Assembly: GCA_965226805.1 (NCBI GenBank)
Contig: CBDDDW010000030.1
Location: forward strand, 310,001 to 374,000
Direction of reading: 5' to 3'
DNA: 64,000 nt
From: CBDDDW01 sp965226805
GTDB lineage: Bacteria > Chloroflexota > Dehalococcoidia > Lucifugimonadales > JAGWBF01
Below are positions 7,483 through 15,915 of this stretch, one piece after another. The translations under genes were made by a program, and so were the position numbers. The notes beneath the pieces were generated by a model. The model was not told the DNA's origin, made no database searches, and saw only the letters and a program-made list of their open reading frames with translations. Each line of letters starts with the position of its first letter. Position 1 is the stretch's first letter.

Positions 7483-9399
7483 ATGGTTCAAGACGTCCAG
7501 GAGATCACCTTGCTGCGTCAGGTGGAGCTCTTCCAGGGATTAGACGAGGATGCCCTGCGTTTGATCGCCAACCAGATGGCCGAGCAGCCGTTTGCGGACG
7601 GAGAAATAGTGTTCCGTGAGGGTGATCCCGGTGACCGCCTGTTTGTGCTGCTCAGCGGCACCATGCACGTCTACGTGGAGCGTGACGGCAAGGTCATCTC
7701 CTATAGCAGGCTCCAGGTGGGAGAGTTCTTCGGGGAGATGGCACTAATCGACGCCATGCCTCGGTCGGCGACGGTCCGAGCGGAAGCGCCATCGGTCTGC
7801 CTGACACTTTCCAGGCAGGGGCTCCTGGACCTCTTGCAGCAACATCCACTCATTGCCCTGAGGATGATGACAAGCCTGCTCCCGCGCCTACGCCGCACCA
7901 ATGTCCAGCTACAGGATTATGCTAGCAGGCTGGCCAGCGCTGGTGAGAGCCCCGATGTTGTGATGAACTTCAAGGATTACGACACAGAGGGCTTCTACGA
8001 CGAGATGTTGCAAGCTGACGGGCGTCCCCGGGCTGGTGCGGCCCTATTGGCGCAACGTGTCGCCTCCCTTCCCGAGGGGGAACTACTCAGGCACCAGCGA
8101 GCCGCAGAACAAGCTATGCTGCAGTTGGGTATCACTTTCAATGTATATGGCGACGAGTCCGGGACGGAGAAGATCTTCCCTTTCGATATACTTCCCCGCA
8201 TCGTCGACGCTGCAGATTGGGGCTACATCGAGCGTGGGCTGAAGCAGCGAATCCAGGCCCTCAATCTGTTCATCGACGACGTTTATCACAAGCAGAGCAT
8301 TGTGAAAGACGGCATCGTCCCTGAGCATATGGTCCGATCCGCCCAGAACTTGCAAGAACCTTGCATGGGGCTCAATCCCCCACGGGGTATCTGGTGTCAT
8401 ATCACTGGCACCGATCTGGTACGAGACCGGGACGGACAGATGTACGTCCTCGAAGACAATCTGAGGTGTCCGTCCGGTGTCTCATATGTGCTGGAGAACA
8501 GGCAGGTGCTAAAGGCGACGTTTCCCCAGGTCTTTGAGGCGTCCAGGGTGCGGCCGATCGATGACTATCCTAGCCGCCTGTTGGAAACACTCCAATATCT
8601 TGCCCCGGAAGGTGTTGAGTCCCCTAACGTCGTGTTGCTGACGCCAGGCATTTATAACTCCGCCTACTTTGAACATGCATTCCTGGCGCAGCAAATGGGG
8701 ATTGAACTCGTCGAAGGGAGTGATCTAGTAGTCTCAGATGGGCGGGTTCTGATGCGCACCACCAAGGGCCTCGAGCGCGTGGACGTGATCTACCGGCGCA
8801 TAGACGACGATTCCCTCGATCCGCAGACCTTCCGTGCGGACTCGCTGCTGGGTGTTCCTGGGCTCATGGACGTTTACCGAGCAGGAGGGGTGGCCCTGGC
8901 CAATGCACCGGGAACAGGCATTGCCGATGACAAAGCCATTTACGCTTACGTCCCCCAGATGGTCAAATACTACTTGGGTGAAGACATTGTGTTGCCCAAC
9001 GTACCGACATACATCTGCTGGGACGATGTACAGCGGCAACACGTTTTGGCCAACCTGGACAAGCTCGTCGTGAAGGTGTGTAACGAGTCAGGAGGCTATG
9101 GGATGCTGGTTGGGCCCCATGCGACGCCAGAAGAACGTGAGAAGTTTGTCGGTCTCATCCAGGCCAATCCACGTGACTATATAGCCCAACCAACCCTTGC
9201 TCTGTCCAGAGCCCCAGTAATCGTGGATGATCACTTCGAGGGCCGCCACCTAGATCTGCGCCCGTACATACTTTACGGTGCAGACATCTTCATCCTTCCT
9301 GGTGGTTTGACCCGTGTGGCGTTGCGTAAAGGCTCGCTCGTGGTCAATTCGTCCCAGGGGGGAGGCAGCAAGGACACCTGGGTACTGGCGGAGGACTAA
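7483..9399 (+). CDS. Cyclic-nucleotide-binding domain fused to circularly permuted ATP-grasp protein
   Basis: This 638-residue protein starts at an ATG after AGGAGAG. Residues about 8-135 form a CAP-type cyclic-nucleotide-binding domain (FQGLDEDALRLIA, GDRLFVLLSGTMHVYVERDG, and the phosphate-cassette-like GEFFGEMALIDAMPRSATV). Residues about 165-635 form the circularly permuted ATP-grasp domain formerly DUF404/DUF407, with YVLEDNLRCPSGVSYV, KVCNESGGYGM and the late DLRPYILYG. ATP-grasp enzymes of this type are predicted carboxylate-amine ligases that work with alpha-E and transglutaminase partners, which follow here in an operon. The sensor domain suggests control by cAMP or a similar ligand. 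Substrate and product are unknown. Confidence 0.9.
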   Translation: MVQDVQEITLLRQVELFQGLDEDALRLIANQMAEQPFADGEIVFREGDPGDRLFVLLSGTMHVYVERDGKVISYSRLQVGEFFGEMALIDAMPRSATVRAEAPSVCLTLSRQGLLDLLQQHPLIALRMMTSLLPRLRRTNVQLQDYASRLASAGESPDVVMNFKDYDTEGFYDEMLQADGRPRAGAALLAQRVASLPEGELLRHQRAAEQAMLQLGITFNVYGDESGTEKIFPFDILPRIVDAADWGYIERGLKQRIQALNLFIDDVYHKQSIVKDGIVPEHMVRSAQNLQEPCMGLNPPRGIWCHITGTDLVRDRDGQMYVLEDNLRCPSGVSYVLENRQVLKATFPQVFEASRVRPIDDYPSRLLETLQYLAPEGVESPNVVLLTPGIYNSAYFEHAFLAQQMGIELVEGSDLVVSDGRVLMRTTKGLERVDVIYRRIDDDSLDPQTFRADSLLGVPGLMDVYRAGGVALANAPGTGIADDKAIYAYVPQMVKYYLGEDIVLPNVPTYICWDDVQRQHVLANLDKLVVKVCNESGGYGMLVGPHATPEEREKFVGLIQANPRDYIAQPTLALSRAPVIVDDHFEGRHLDLRPYILYGADIFILPGGLTRVALRKGSLVVNSSQGGGSKDTWVLAED

Positions 9400-9404
9400 C
9401 TCAC

Positions 9405-10388
9405 ATGCTGAGCAGAGTGGCTGACTCCATCTATTGGATGAACCGCTATATCGAGCGGGCTGAAAACGTGGCGCGTTCCATCGATGTCAATCTCCAGCTC
9501 GCCCTAGACCTCCCCGGAGGCGCAACCGAACAGTGGGAACAGTTAGTAAGCAGCACCGGCGACCAGCACATATTTGAGGAACGCTTCGGAGAACCCAGCA
9601 GGGAGAACGTCGTCGCCTTTCTCACCTCTGATGCCGGTAATCCCAACTCGATTTTCTCCTGTTTGCGGGCCGCCCGGGAGAACGCTCGCTCGGTACGTGA
9701 AAGCATCACGTCCGAGATGTGGGAGCAGATCAATAAGTTTTACCTGATGGTTCGCGCATCGGCCTCCGCCGGTGGGGTCCTGGACTCGCCCCACGAGTTT
9801 TTCACCGAAATCAAGATGGCCAGCCATCTTTATGCGGGAATCACCGACGCTACCATGTCCCATGGTGAGGGCTGGCACTTCGGCCGCCTCGGACATCTCC
9901 TGGAGCGGGCCGATAAGACGTCGCGCATTCTTGACGCCATGTACTTTGTCCTGCTTCCCGGAGTTACCGATTTTGATGCGCCCATCGACGACATCCAGTG
10001 GTCCGCCGTGCTCAAGTCGGCCAGTGCCTTCGAGATGTATCGCAAACGGCATGGGCGGATCACGCCGTACCCGGTCACCGAATTCCTAATGCTCGACAGC
10101 GAGTTTCCTCGCTCCATGCATTCCTGCGTGGTTAAGGCTGACGAATCACTGCACGCCATTTCAGGTTCACCCATCAGTAGCTTCGAGAACGCTGCTGAGG
10201 AACGTCTGGGTCAACTCCGGTCCGAACTGGACGACGCCCAGATCCACGACATCGTCTCTGGAGGCTTACACGAGTTCCTCGTCGGGTTTCAGGCCAGCCT
10301 CAATCGAGTCGGAAACGCCATATTCGACACTTATTTTGCCTCCCAGCAGTTTACCGCACTCAACTCCTCCGACGGGGTCGCCGACTGA
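9405..10388 (+). CDS. Alpha-E domain protein (DUF403)
   Basis: A 327-residue all-helical protein of the alpha-E family. Its start has the family signature MLSRVADSIYWMNRYIERAENVAR, and a second signature GWHFGRLGHLLERADKTSRILD lies near residue 160. It begins 5 bases after the ATP-grasp stop, so the pair is co-transcribed and probably translationally linked. Alpha-E proteins nearly always accompany the circularly permuted ATP-grasp protein and are thought to work with it in an unresolved peptide-ligation or protein-modification pathway. Confidence 0.92.
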   Translation: MLSRVADSIYWMNRYIERAENVARSIDVNLQLALDLPGGATEQWEQLVSSTGDQHIFEERFGEPSRENVVAFLTSDAGNPNSIFSCLRAARENARSVRESITSEMWEQINKFYLMVRASASAGGVLDSPHEFFTEIKMASHLYAGITDATMSHGEGWHFGRLGHLLERADKTSRILDAMYFVLLPGVTDFDAPIDDIQWSAVLKSASAFEMYRKRHGRITPYPVTEFLMLDSEFPRSMHSCVVKADESLHAISGSPISSFENAAEERLGQLRSELDDAQIHDIVSGGLHEFLVGFQASLNRVGNAIFDTYFASQQFTALNSSDGVAD

Positions 10389-10420
10389 CCTCGCGGTCAC
10401 CAACTGGATAGCTCGGCCGC

Positions 10421-11302
10421 ATGCTGTTTCAGGTCACACATATCACCGAATTCCGCTATAGCCATCCGGTCTTCCTGGAGCCCCACAGAGTACAGCTTCG
10501 CCCACGCCACGATAGTTGTCAGAGGCTGCTCGACTTCGACATGCGCGTCGATCCTGCCCCGGCAGGTCTGTCCGCGTGTATCGAGCTTGATGGGAACGCA
10601 TCTGACCGTCTCTGGTTCAATGGCTTGCAGAAAAGGCTCGCAATTACCACCAGGTTCACCGTAGAAACTTTGCGCACTAATCCTTTCGATTATATCCTCG
10701 ATCCGGCTGGTCTCCGCCTCCCGATGGTCTATGACGAAGAAGTCTCGGCCGCGCTGGCTCCCTATCGTGAGCGCGCCAGTTCGGGAAGTGCGGTGTTAGA
10801 CTTTTCCGAAGCCATTGCCGAAGAGGTTGACCGAGAGACAGTGCCCTTTCTCAGCATTCTCACCAATCGCATCCAAGAAAGGTCTGAAATCATCTTACGT
10901 CGGCGCGGGGATCCATGGCCGCCGTCGCGAACCCTGACGCAAGGGCGGGGCGCCTGCCGTGACTTAGCGGTCCTAATGTTGGACGCCTGTCGTGCGATGG
11001 GGCTTGCGGCGCGGTTCGTCAGCGGTTATCAAGAAGCCGACCCGGCGCGGAGCGAGACAGAGCTGCATGCCTGGGTTGAAGTGTACCTGCCCGGGGCCGG
11101 CTGGCGAGGCTACGACCCAACCCACGGTCTAGCCGTTTCCGACCGGCACGTGGCGCTGGCGGCAGCTCCAAAACCATCTGGGGCGTCCCCAACTATGGGC
11201 GCTCTTCGGGGCGATGGTGCCACCTCGACGCTACATACAGAGATTCGTATGACGATGTCAAATATCGAGCCAGGTACGAGTCATGCGTATCATGTGGTAT
11301 AG
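10421..11302 (+). CDS. Transglutaminase-like protein of the ATP-grasp/alpha-E operon
   Basis: This 293-residue protein has the bacterial transglutaminase-like N-terminal beta domain (MLFQVTHITEFRYSHPVFLEPH, residues about 1-95) followed by a papain-fold core. The catalytic Cys is in GRGACRDLAVLMLDACRAMG, the His in TELHAWVEVYLPG, and the Asp in GYDPTHG. No signal peptide is seen, so it is probably cytoplasmic. It is the third gene of the conserved trio; related proteins act as peptidases or amidases on isopeptide-like bonds, and the natural substrate is unknown. Confidence 0.9.
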   Translation: MLFQVTHITEFRYSHPVFLEPHRVQLRPRHDSCQRLLDFDMRVDPAPAGLSACIELDGNASDRLWFNGLQKRLAITTRFTVETLRTNPFDYILDPAGLRLPMVYDEEVSAALAPYRERASSGSAVLDFSEAIAEEVDRETVPFLSILTNRIQERSEIILRRRGDPWPPSRTLTQGRGACRDLAVLMLDACRAMGLAARFVSGYQEADPARSETELHAWVEVYLPGAGWRGYDPTHGLAVSDRHVALAAAPKPSGASPTMGALRGDGATSTLHTEIRMTMSNIEPGTSHAYHVV

Positions 11303-11596
11303 CTTATACTCATGTGCGCTTGTCTGCTAAGGGTAGTCGAGAGGGCCAGGGCAGAGGCAACCGTGCTAGCAGCGCCGCTAAGAGTTCTGATCTGGTTGGG
11401 TCACAGTGCCTGCTGGGCCAGGTAGTGGCAGAGCCTGGGTGGCCTCATCGTAGTCCTGGACGGCACTTCGGTATTGGCCCAGTTGATTGTAAGTCTCAGC
11501 CCGTTCGCTACATCGCACTGTGGGTCAAGCCGCACTTCTGGGGCAGGAGGACGGGGCGTCCGGTTTACTCGGATGCTGCTGGCTACCGTCCTGGCC
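11303..11596 (-). pseudogene. TPR-repeat remnant
   Basis: The gap between the transglutaminase gene and rtcB (convergent) contains a tetratricopeptide motif on the minus strand at about 11400-11508: ERAETYNQLGQYRSAVQDYD, then EATQALP. A second TPR-like piece (RLDPQCDVA) precedes it in another frame, so the gene has at least one frameshift and no start. TPR repeats mediate protein-protein contacts. Nothing else is seen in this stretch. Confidence 0.5.
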
Positions 11597-12745
11597 TCAT
11601 AGGCCCTTGTAGTTGGCCACCTGCCGCAGGGTATGAACGATCTCAACCAGGTCCTTCTGCGCCTCCATCACCTGGTCGATATCCTTATAGGCAAGGGGGT
11701 GTTCATCCAGCAGCCCTTTGGCGTCCTGGTTCCACGCCTTGCCCTTCATCGCCTCTACCAGGGACTCCTCGGTAAGATCCCGCTTGGCCTGGGTCCGGCT
11801 CATTCTCCGGCCGGCCCCATGGCTTGACGACATGTAAGACTCCGTCTCTCCCAGCCCACGGACGATGTACGAGCGAGTCCCCATGCTCCCGGGTATGACT
11901 CCCATATCGCCCTTGGCGGCCCGGATGGCCCCTTTCCTTGTAATCCAGAGCCAGCGCCCTTCGTGCTCCTCCCGCTGGGCAAAGTTGTGGTGACAGTTGA
12001 TGCGGCCCAACTCGTGGCCCGCTCCGACGAAGGCGAAGAGATCGGCCAGAGCTGCATCCAGCATCAGCTCGCGGTTCTCCAGGGCGTATGTTTGCGCCCA
12101 CAGCATATCAGCGACGTAGGCGTTGAACTCGACGGTCCCCTCCAGAAAGTAGGCAAGGTCCTTGTCTTCCAGGGCCTGCTGCTGTGCCCGTGCCAGCTTG
12201 ATATGACGGTCTGCCAGCCTGTTGCCCACACCACGGGAACCGGAATGGAGGACGGCCCACACGACCTCGTGCTCGTCAAGGCACACTTCAAGGAAGTGGT
12301 TGCCGGAACCCAGGGACCCCAACTGTGAGAGTGCGCGCTTGTCCAGTCCATCCGGTAGGTCGTGCGGATGCCCGGCCATCCACTTCTCGGCCCGGCGGGT
12401 GATGCGTTGGTCGGAGGCGCCGGTACTCTTCGGGTCACGGCCTCTGCCTACCCCGGCCGGTACCGAGCGTCCGAATTGGCTTACGAGCGGTTGCAGGTCA
12501 TCGGGCAAGTGCTCGGCATGGAGGTCGGTTTCCACGGCGATCATCCCGCAGCCAATGTCTACACCCACGGCAGCCGGGATGATGGCGTTCTCGGTGGGAA
12601 TGACCGAGCCCACGGTGGCGCCGATCCCGACATGTGCATCTGGCATCAGAGCGACGTGGCCTGCCATAATAGGCAGCCTCGCCGTTCGCTCAGCCTGTAC
12701 CAAAGCCCCCTGGTCAATGTCAGTCCCCCAGATGCGTATGGTCAT
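11597..12745 (-). CDS. rtcB: RtcB-family RNA ligase
   Basis: A 382-residue GTP- and Mn-dependent RNA ligase that joins 2',3'-cyclic phosphate to 5'-OH ends in RNA repair or tRNA splicing. Metal ligands are visible in AAVGVDIGCGM (Asp63, Cys66), LGSGNHFLEV, LHSGSRGVGN and NCHHNF. The guanylated catalytic His is in SSSHGAGRRMSR. The length fits the shorter bacterial RtcB type. The start ATG has AAGGAGA 6 bases upstream. A strong promoter lies at 12914-12942, giving a leader of about 160 bases. No archease or RtcR regulator is adjacent. Confidence 0.95.
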   Translation of the reverse strand: MTIRIWGTDIDQGALVQAERTARLPIMAGHVALMPDAHVGIGATVGSVIPTENAIIPAAVGVDIGCGMIAVETDLHAEHLPDDLQPLVSQFGRSVPAGVGRGRDPKSTGASDQRITRRAEKWMAGHPHDLPDGLDKRALSQLGSLGSGNHFLEVCLDEHEVVWAVLHSGSRGVGNRLADRHIKLARAQQQALEDKDLAYFLEGTVEFNAYVADMLWAQTYALENRELMLDAALADLFAFVGAGHELGRINCHHNFAQREEHEGRWLWITRKGAIRAAKGDMGVIPGSMGTRSYIVRGLGETESYMSSSHGAGRRMSRTQAKRDLTEESLVEAMKGKAWNQDAKGLLDEHPLAYKDIDQVMEAQKDLVEIVHTLRQVANYKGL

Positions 12746-13106
12746 TGCAGTCTCCTTATGCGGGAAGGTAAACTCACCGCCTCTCGAATACCTGGCAGCT
12801 ATTGCGTTTCTCCCCGTTACACAGCGGTTCCCCCGCCCGGGGTTAACATTAAGCCGATATTTCCCAGATGGAATCCAGTGCTTTCATAAACACACCATCC
12901 TGAGACAGTCCAGACTATAAGATCGCCTGCTGAAGTTGTCAACTGCCACCAACCGCGCTAATATCACTTCATCTAGAGAAACAGGGTCTCCAAACCACTG
13001 GGAAAGGCTCTAAACGGATTATTCAGACCGAACCTCACGCTGCAAGTCGCGCACCTTGCTCAGGGCAGCCTCGATATGATCACGATTCCCTAACAGACAC
13101 ATGCTC
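12746..13106. other. Intergenic region: rtcB leader and IS flank
   Basis: On the minus strand this holds the rtcB leader (about 160 bases, with a GC-rich CCCCGGGCGGGGG stretch that could fold) and the rtcB promoter. The part from about 12950 to 13106 is the 3' flank of the IS1380-type element. No coding region is seen. Confidence 0.5.
12914..12942 (-). promoter_or_regulatory. Sigma70-type promoter of rtcB
   Basis: On the minus strand a perfect TTGACA (12937-12942) and TATAGT (12914-12919) are spaced by 17 bases. Transcription would begin near 12907, leaving a leader of about 160 bases before the rtcB ATG at 12745. Confidence 0.7.
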
Positions 13107-14438
13107 CTATCCAGAATTGAAACGAAGTCTCCCTATCCGCTCCAGCATTTCATCGAACATCTCCCTGGTCACCATCACCTCGGCAAGCTGGAACACAAGC
13201 CTCCTCGCATGACGCACCAGTCGCCCGCCTATCTTGATGAGTCTCGTCTGAATACTTGTCAGGGACCAGCTCTTTATCGCTTCTGGCAGAGCCAGCCTTC
13301 TGAAGAAGTTGCCCAGATTGTATGCCAGGATGAATAGCCACAGCCTCACCTGATTAGCCACGAACTTATGGCACGAGAGCCGAGTCCAATTGAGGGCGTA
13401 TTTCCCCTCTTTAATCCACTGCTCTGCTGTGCCTCTGCCATTGTAGAAGCTGACTAGTCCCTTCGTTGGATAGCTCAGGTTGGTTACGATGAAGCCTACT
13501 CTTGGGAACAGTTCTCCCTGATGCCACTCCACCTTGGCCACTACTCTTCGAGGAACATTCCAACTCTGGGCCTGATAAACGAAGTCGTGATACGAGACGA
13601 TGGGCTTTTGAGAGGGCCACTCGGTAGGCCGTACCAACAGGTGAGCTATTTCCTTCTGAAGCACTTCGTTCGCCGGAAGCCTTATGGCGTAGCCGATATG
13701 CCTTGTCTCCAGGTACTCGTAAATCTCAGGCTTGGCAAAAGCAGCGTCTGCTCGAAACAGCAGCCTCACCGCCAGCTTCAGGTAGCGCTCGACGATGGGA
13801 TTGATGAACTCCTTCCAGCCATCGGCGCTGTGGACGTTGCCTGGTCTGAGAACCGCCCCTTCGCAATCTCCAAACTGGTTGAAGCAGAACAAGGGGTGAT
13901 AGCACATGCATCCAAAGTGGCCGTTGTAGGCTGCTTCCTCCTGCTCGCCATGCACCGGACTCTCCGAACTGTCGATGTCCAGGATGATACGCCTGTGTAC
14001 GGTCTTGGCTAATGCACGTTTTATCCATTCGACATTCAGCCGCTCAATGCCCTTGAGGTTTTCCTTTTGTGTCAGCAACTCCGTCTCGAACCTACCCATC
14101 TCGCTGGTGCTGGCCGCGTTCCTGTCAGGGCCTTTCCAGCCTACCACTACTCTCAGGGCTGGGTCTTGGGAAAGGCGGTCGGCATCATTGGTGTCGTCGT
14201 ATCCAGCGAGGCGGCTGTAGACTGACTGTCTCAGCAGTGGGATTAGCTGATGCAGGATGTTTTTGCCCGTTCGACTCTCTTTGAGGAATTCGTCGGCAGA
14301 GTCGGTCAGGCTTAGGGCGTCATCAAGCTCTCTGCACGCCAGCAGTCCTGCGTCTGAGGTGATGGTAGCACCGCGAAACTCCACGCGAACTTTGGAGTCA
14401 AAGTCGAGCTTGAGAGGGGTCTTTTCGTCGTCACCCAT
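13107..14438 (-). CDS. IS1380-family transposase (second type), intact
   Basis: A complete 443-residue IS1380-family DDE transposase, distinct in sequence from the copies at 2485 and 39927. The N-terminus has TSDAGLLACRELDDALSLTD. Catalytic Asp segments are RRIILDIDSSESPVHG and LLFRADAAFAKPEIYE, and the C-terminal helix carries YNLGNFFRRLALPE. The Glu of the triad is probably in the GRGTAEQWIKEGK segment. The insertion-sequence ends could not be placed confidently. It separates rtcB from a small unknown gene. Confidence 0.92.
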   Translation of the reverse strand: MGDDEKTPLKLDFDSKVRVEFRGATITSDAGLLACRELDDALSLTDSADEFLKESRTGKNILHQLIPLLRQSVYSRLAGYDDTNDADRLSQDPALRVVVGWKGPDRNAASTSEMGRFETELLTQKENLKGIERLNVEWIKRALAKTVHRRIILDIDSSESPVHGEQEEAAYNGHFGCMCYHPLFCFNQFGDCEGAVLRPGNVHSADGWKEFINPIVERYLKLAVRLLFRADAAFAKPEIYEYLETRHIGYAIRLPANEVLQKEIAHLLVRPTEWPSQKPIVSYHDFVYQAQSWNVPRRVVAKVEWHQGELFPRVGFIVTNLSYPTKGLVSFYNGRGTAEQWIKEGKYALNWTRLSCHKFVANQVRLWLFILAYNLGNFFRRLALPEAIKSWSLTSIQTRLIKIGGRLVRHARRLVFQLAEVMVTREMFDEMLERIGRLRFNSG

Positions 14439-14716
14439 AAGGTGCCTCCAACACGATTACGTAATCAGAAGCCAGAACCTATATTCATGGGTGTATTATA
14501 ATGTATAGACTCCCATTATATCCGTTTAGTAATCAGAATATTCATAGTAATCACAGGAACGCCAATCACCACTTGGGTCTATCTGGGAAATCCAGGTTAA
14601 GACATCCTGGCTGCCAAAAGCAACCTGAATCGGGCATATACATTTGAACAGCAGGTGGAAGAGTCCTGGGAGCGTTGCCTTGCCGGAGATTTCGGCACGC
14701 TCATCTGTTACTCGAC

Positions 14717-15040
14717 CTAGGAGCCTTCGCCCACCTCTACGAAAACCTTGACAGCGTGCCAGACGAACATCTCGGGAGTCATGCCCAGCTCCTCGGAGTG
14801 CTGTCGAATCTGGTGGGCCATGGGCCCCCCGAAGTAGGCCGTGACCGCGTCATCCTGGACGGCCCAAGAGAGAAGGTTCCTCAGCACTTCTATGGGCCAC
14901 TCGATGACCTGCTCGTCTTTCCCGGTTGGCGTAGCTTGGGATGGGTCTGGTCCCCTGTGGATCCTGATCTTGCGCTCCACGAGGTCGGCCCACCAAGTGT
15001 AGCCATCCAGTATCCCTATATCGAATGTACTCTTCTGCAT
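14717..15040 (-). CDS. Hypothetical protein, 107 residues
   Basis: No family is recognised. The protein is soluble and rich in Trp and acidic residues (ILDGYTWWADLVERKIRIHR; VIEWPIEVLRNLLSWAVQDD; MTPEMFVWHAVKVFVEVGEG). Composition is protein-like throughout and the frame is well bounded, so it is probably real. It diverges from the HAD gene at 15124; the 84 bases between them are AT-rich and contain TATAAA at 15089 that could serve the rightward gene. No strong ribosome-binding site is seen. Confidence 0.55.
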   Translation of the reverse strand: MQKSTFDIGILDGYTWWADLVERKIRIHRGPDPSQATPTGKDEQVIEWPIEVLRNLLSWAVQDDAVTAYFGGPMAHQIRQHSEELGMTPEMFVWHAVKVFVEVGEGS

Positions 15041-15123
15041 GTTTGCGTCTCTCGTATCGTATCGTTTATTCTCTACGGCAAGGCATCATATAAATATTAC
15101 AGCATAGCGCAGCTTTTCGTGCC

Positions 15124-15822
15124 ATGAAGCTAATCACCTTTGATTGGGACCAGACCCTTTGGAATAGCTGGGACGTTCATGTGGAGGCTGCCCAGTATGC
15201 GGCGCGCCAGAGAGACCTGCCAATTCCCGACAAAAAGTGGATAGCCTCCACCTTCTCGGAGCCCTTCGCCAGACACATGGAGCTGATTTTCCCCCATGAT
15301 ACGCGGGAGGCCACCAAACACTACATGGAGTTCTACCACTCAAGAGTGATGGTGATGGGCCACCTGTTCGATGGCGTGCCACGAATGCTCGAGTCTCTCA
15401 AGGCCCGGGGGTTCGTATTGGCCCTGCTATCGGACAAGGGTCGCGTGTACGGCAGTCAGGAGTTGAACGCTACGGGTATGGCCGGCCATTTCGACGTCGT
15501 CCTGTTTCGGGACGGTACGAGACAATACAAGCCCAACCCTGAAGGACTCGAGCAGGTCATCGACGAAGTCTCGATAGCCGGGGGGGAAGTGCTCTACGTG
15601 GGAGACAGCTACGTGGACGTTCAGTGCGCGCGCCGAGCCGGAGTGGCCAGCGCTGCCGCCCTATGGGGCTCGGTCAATGTGGACTAGGTGCTCAAAGAGC
15701 AACCGGATTACGTGACCTCCTCATATGCATTGGACTAGGTGCTCAAAGAGCAACCGGATTACGTGTGGCACAGCGTGGAGGACGTGATCGCTGCCCTGGC
15801 GCCTGAGGTGAGACAGGTCTAG
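15124..15822 (+). pseudogene. HAD-superfamily phosphatase with stop codons and a duplication in the 3' end
   Basis: The first 187 codons encode a HAD hydrolase, perhaps of the magnesium-dependent phosphatase-1 type. Motif I is TFDWDQTLW (nucleophile Asp), motif II LALLSDKG, motif III Lys in YKPNP, and motif IV VGDSYVDVQCA. The catalytic core is complete, but the frame meets TAG at 15685. In the same frame the expected tail continues: LKEQPDYV, a 51-base duplicated step with a second TAG at 15736, then LKEQPDYVWHSVEDVIAALA ending at 15820. The truncated 187-residue protein may still be active, or TAG may be read through; a pseudogene is the simplest call. Confidence 0.75.
15680..15765 (+). repeat. 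51-base tandem step with 35-base identical copies in the HAD gene
   Basis: A 35-base sequence starting TGGACTAGGTGCTCAAAGAG is exactly repeated at 15680-15714 and 15731-15765. The period is 51 bases, exactly 17 codons, so the frame is kept. Each copy carries an in-frame TAG. Confidence 0.9.
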
Positions 15823-15915
15823 CGGCATTGAATTGGAACAAAACACCGCCGTCCTTCGTCTGGATATAGGAAGCCTCTTAAATACTGATAAATCCCACAG
15901 GAGGATGTGGAAACG

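Noticed and set aside
14494..14511. TATTATAATGTATAGA as the promoter of the IS1380-type transposase at 13107
   Set aside because: A -10-like box is present on the minus strand but no matching -35 element was found at suitable spacing.
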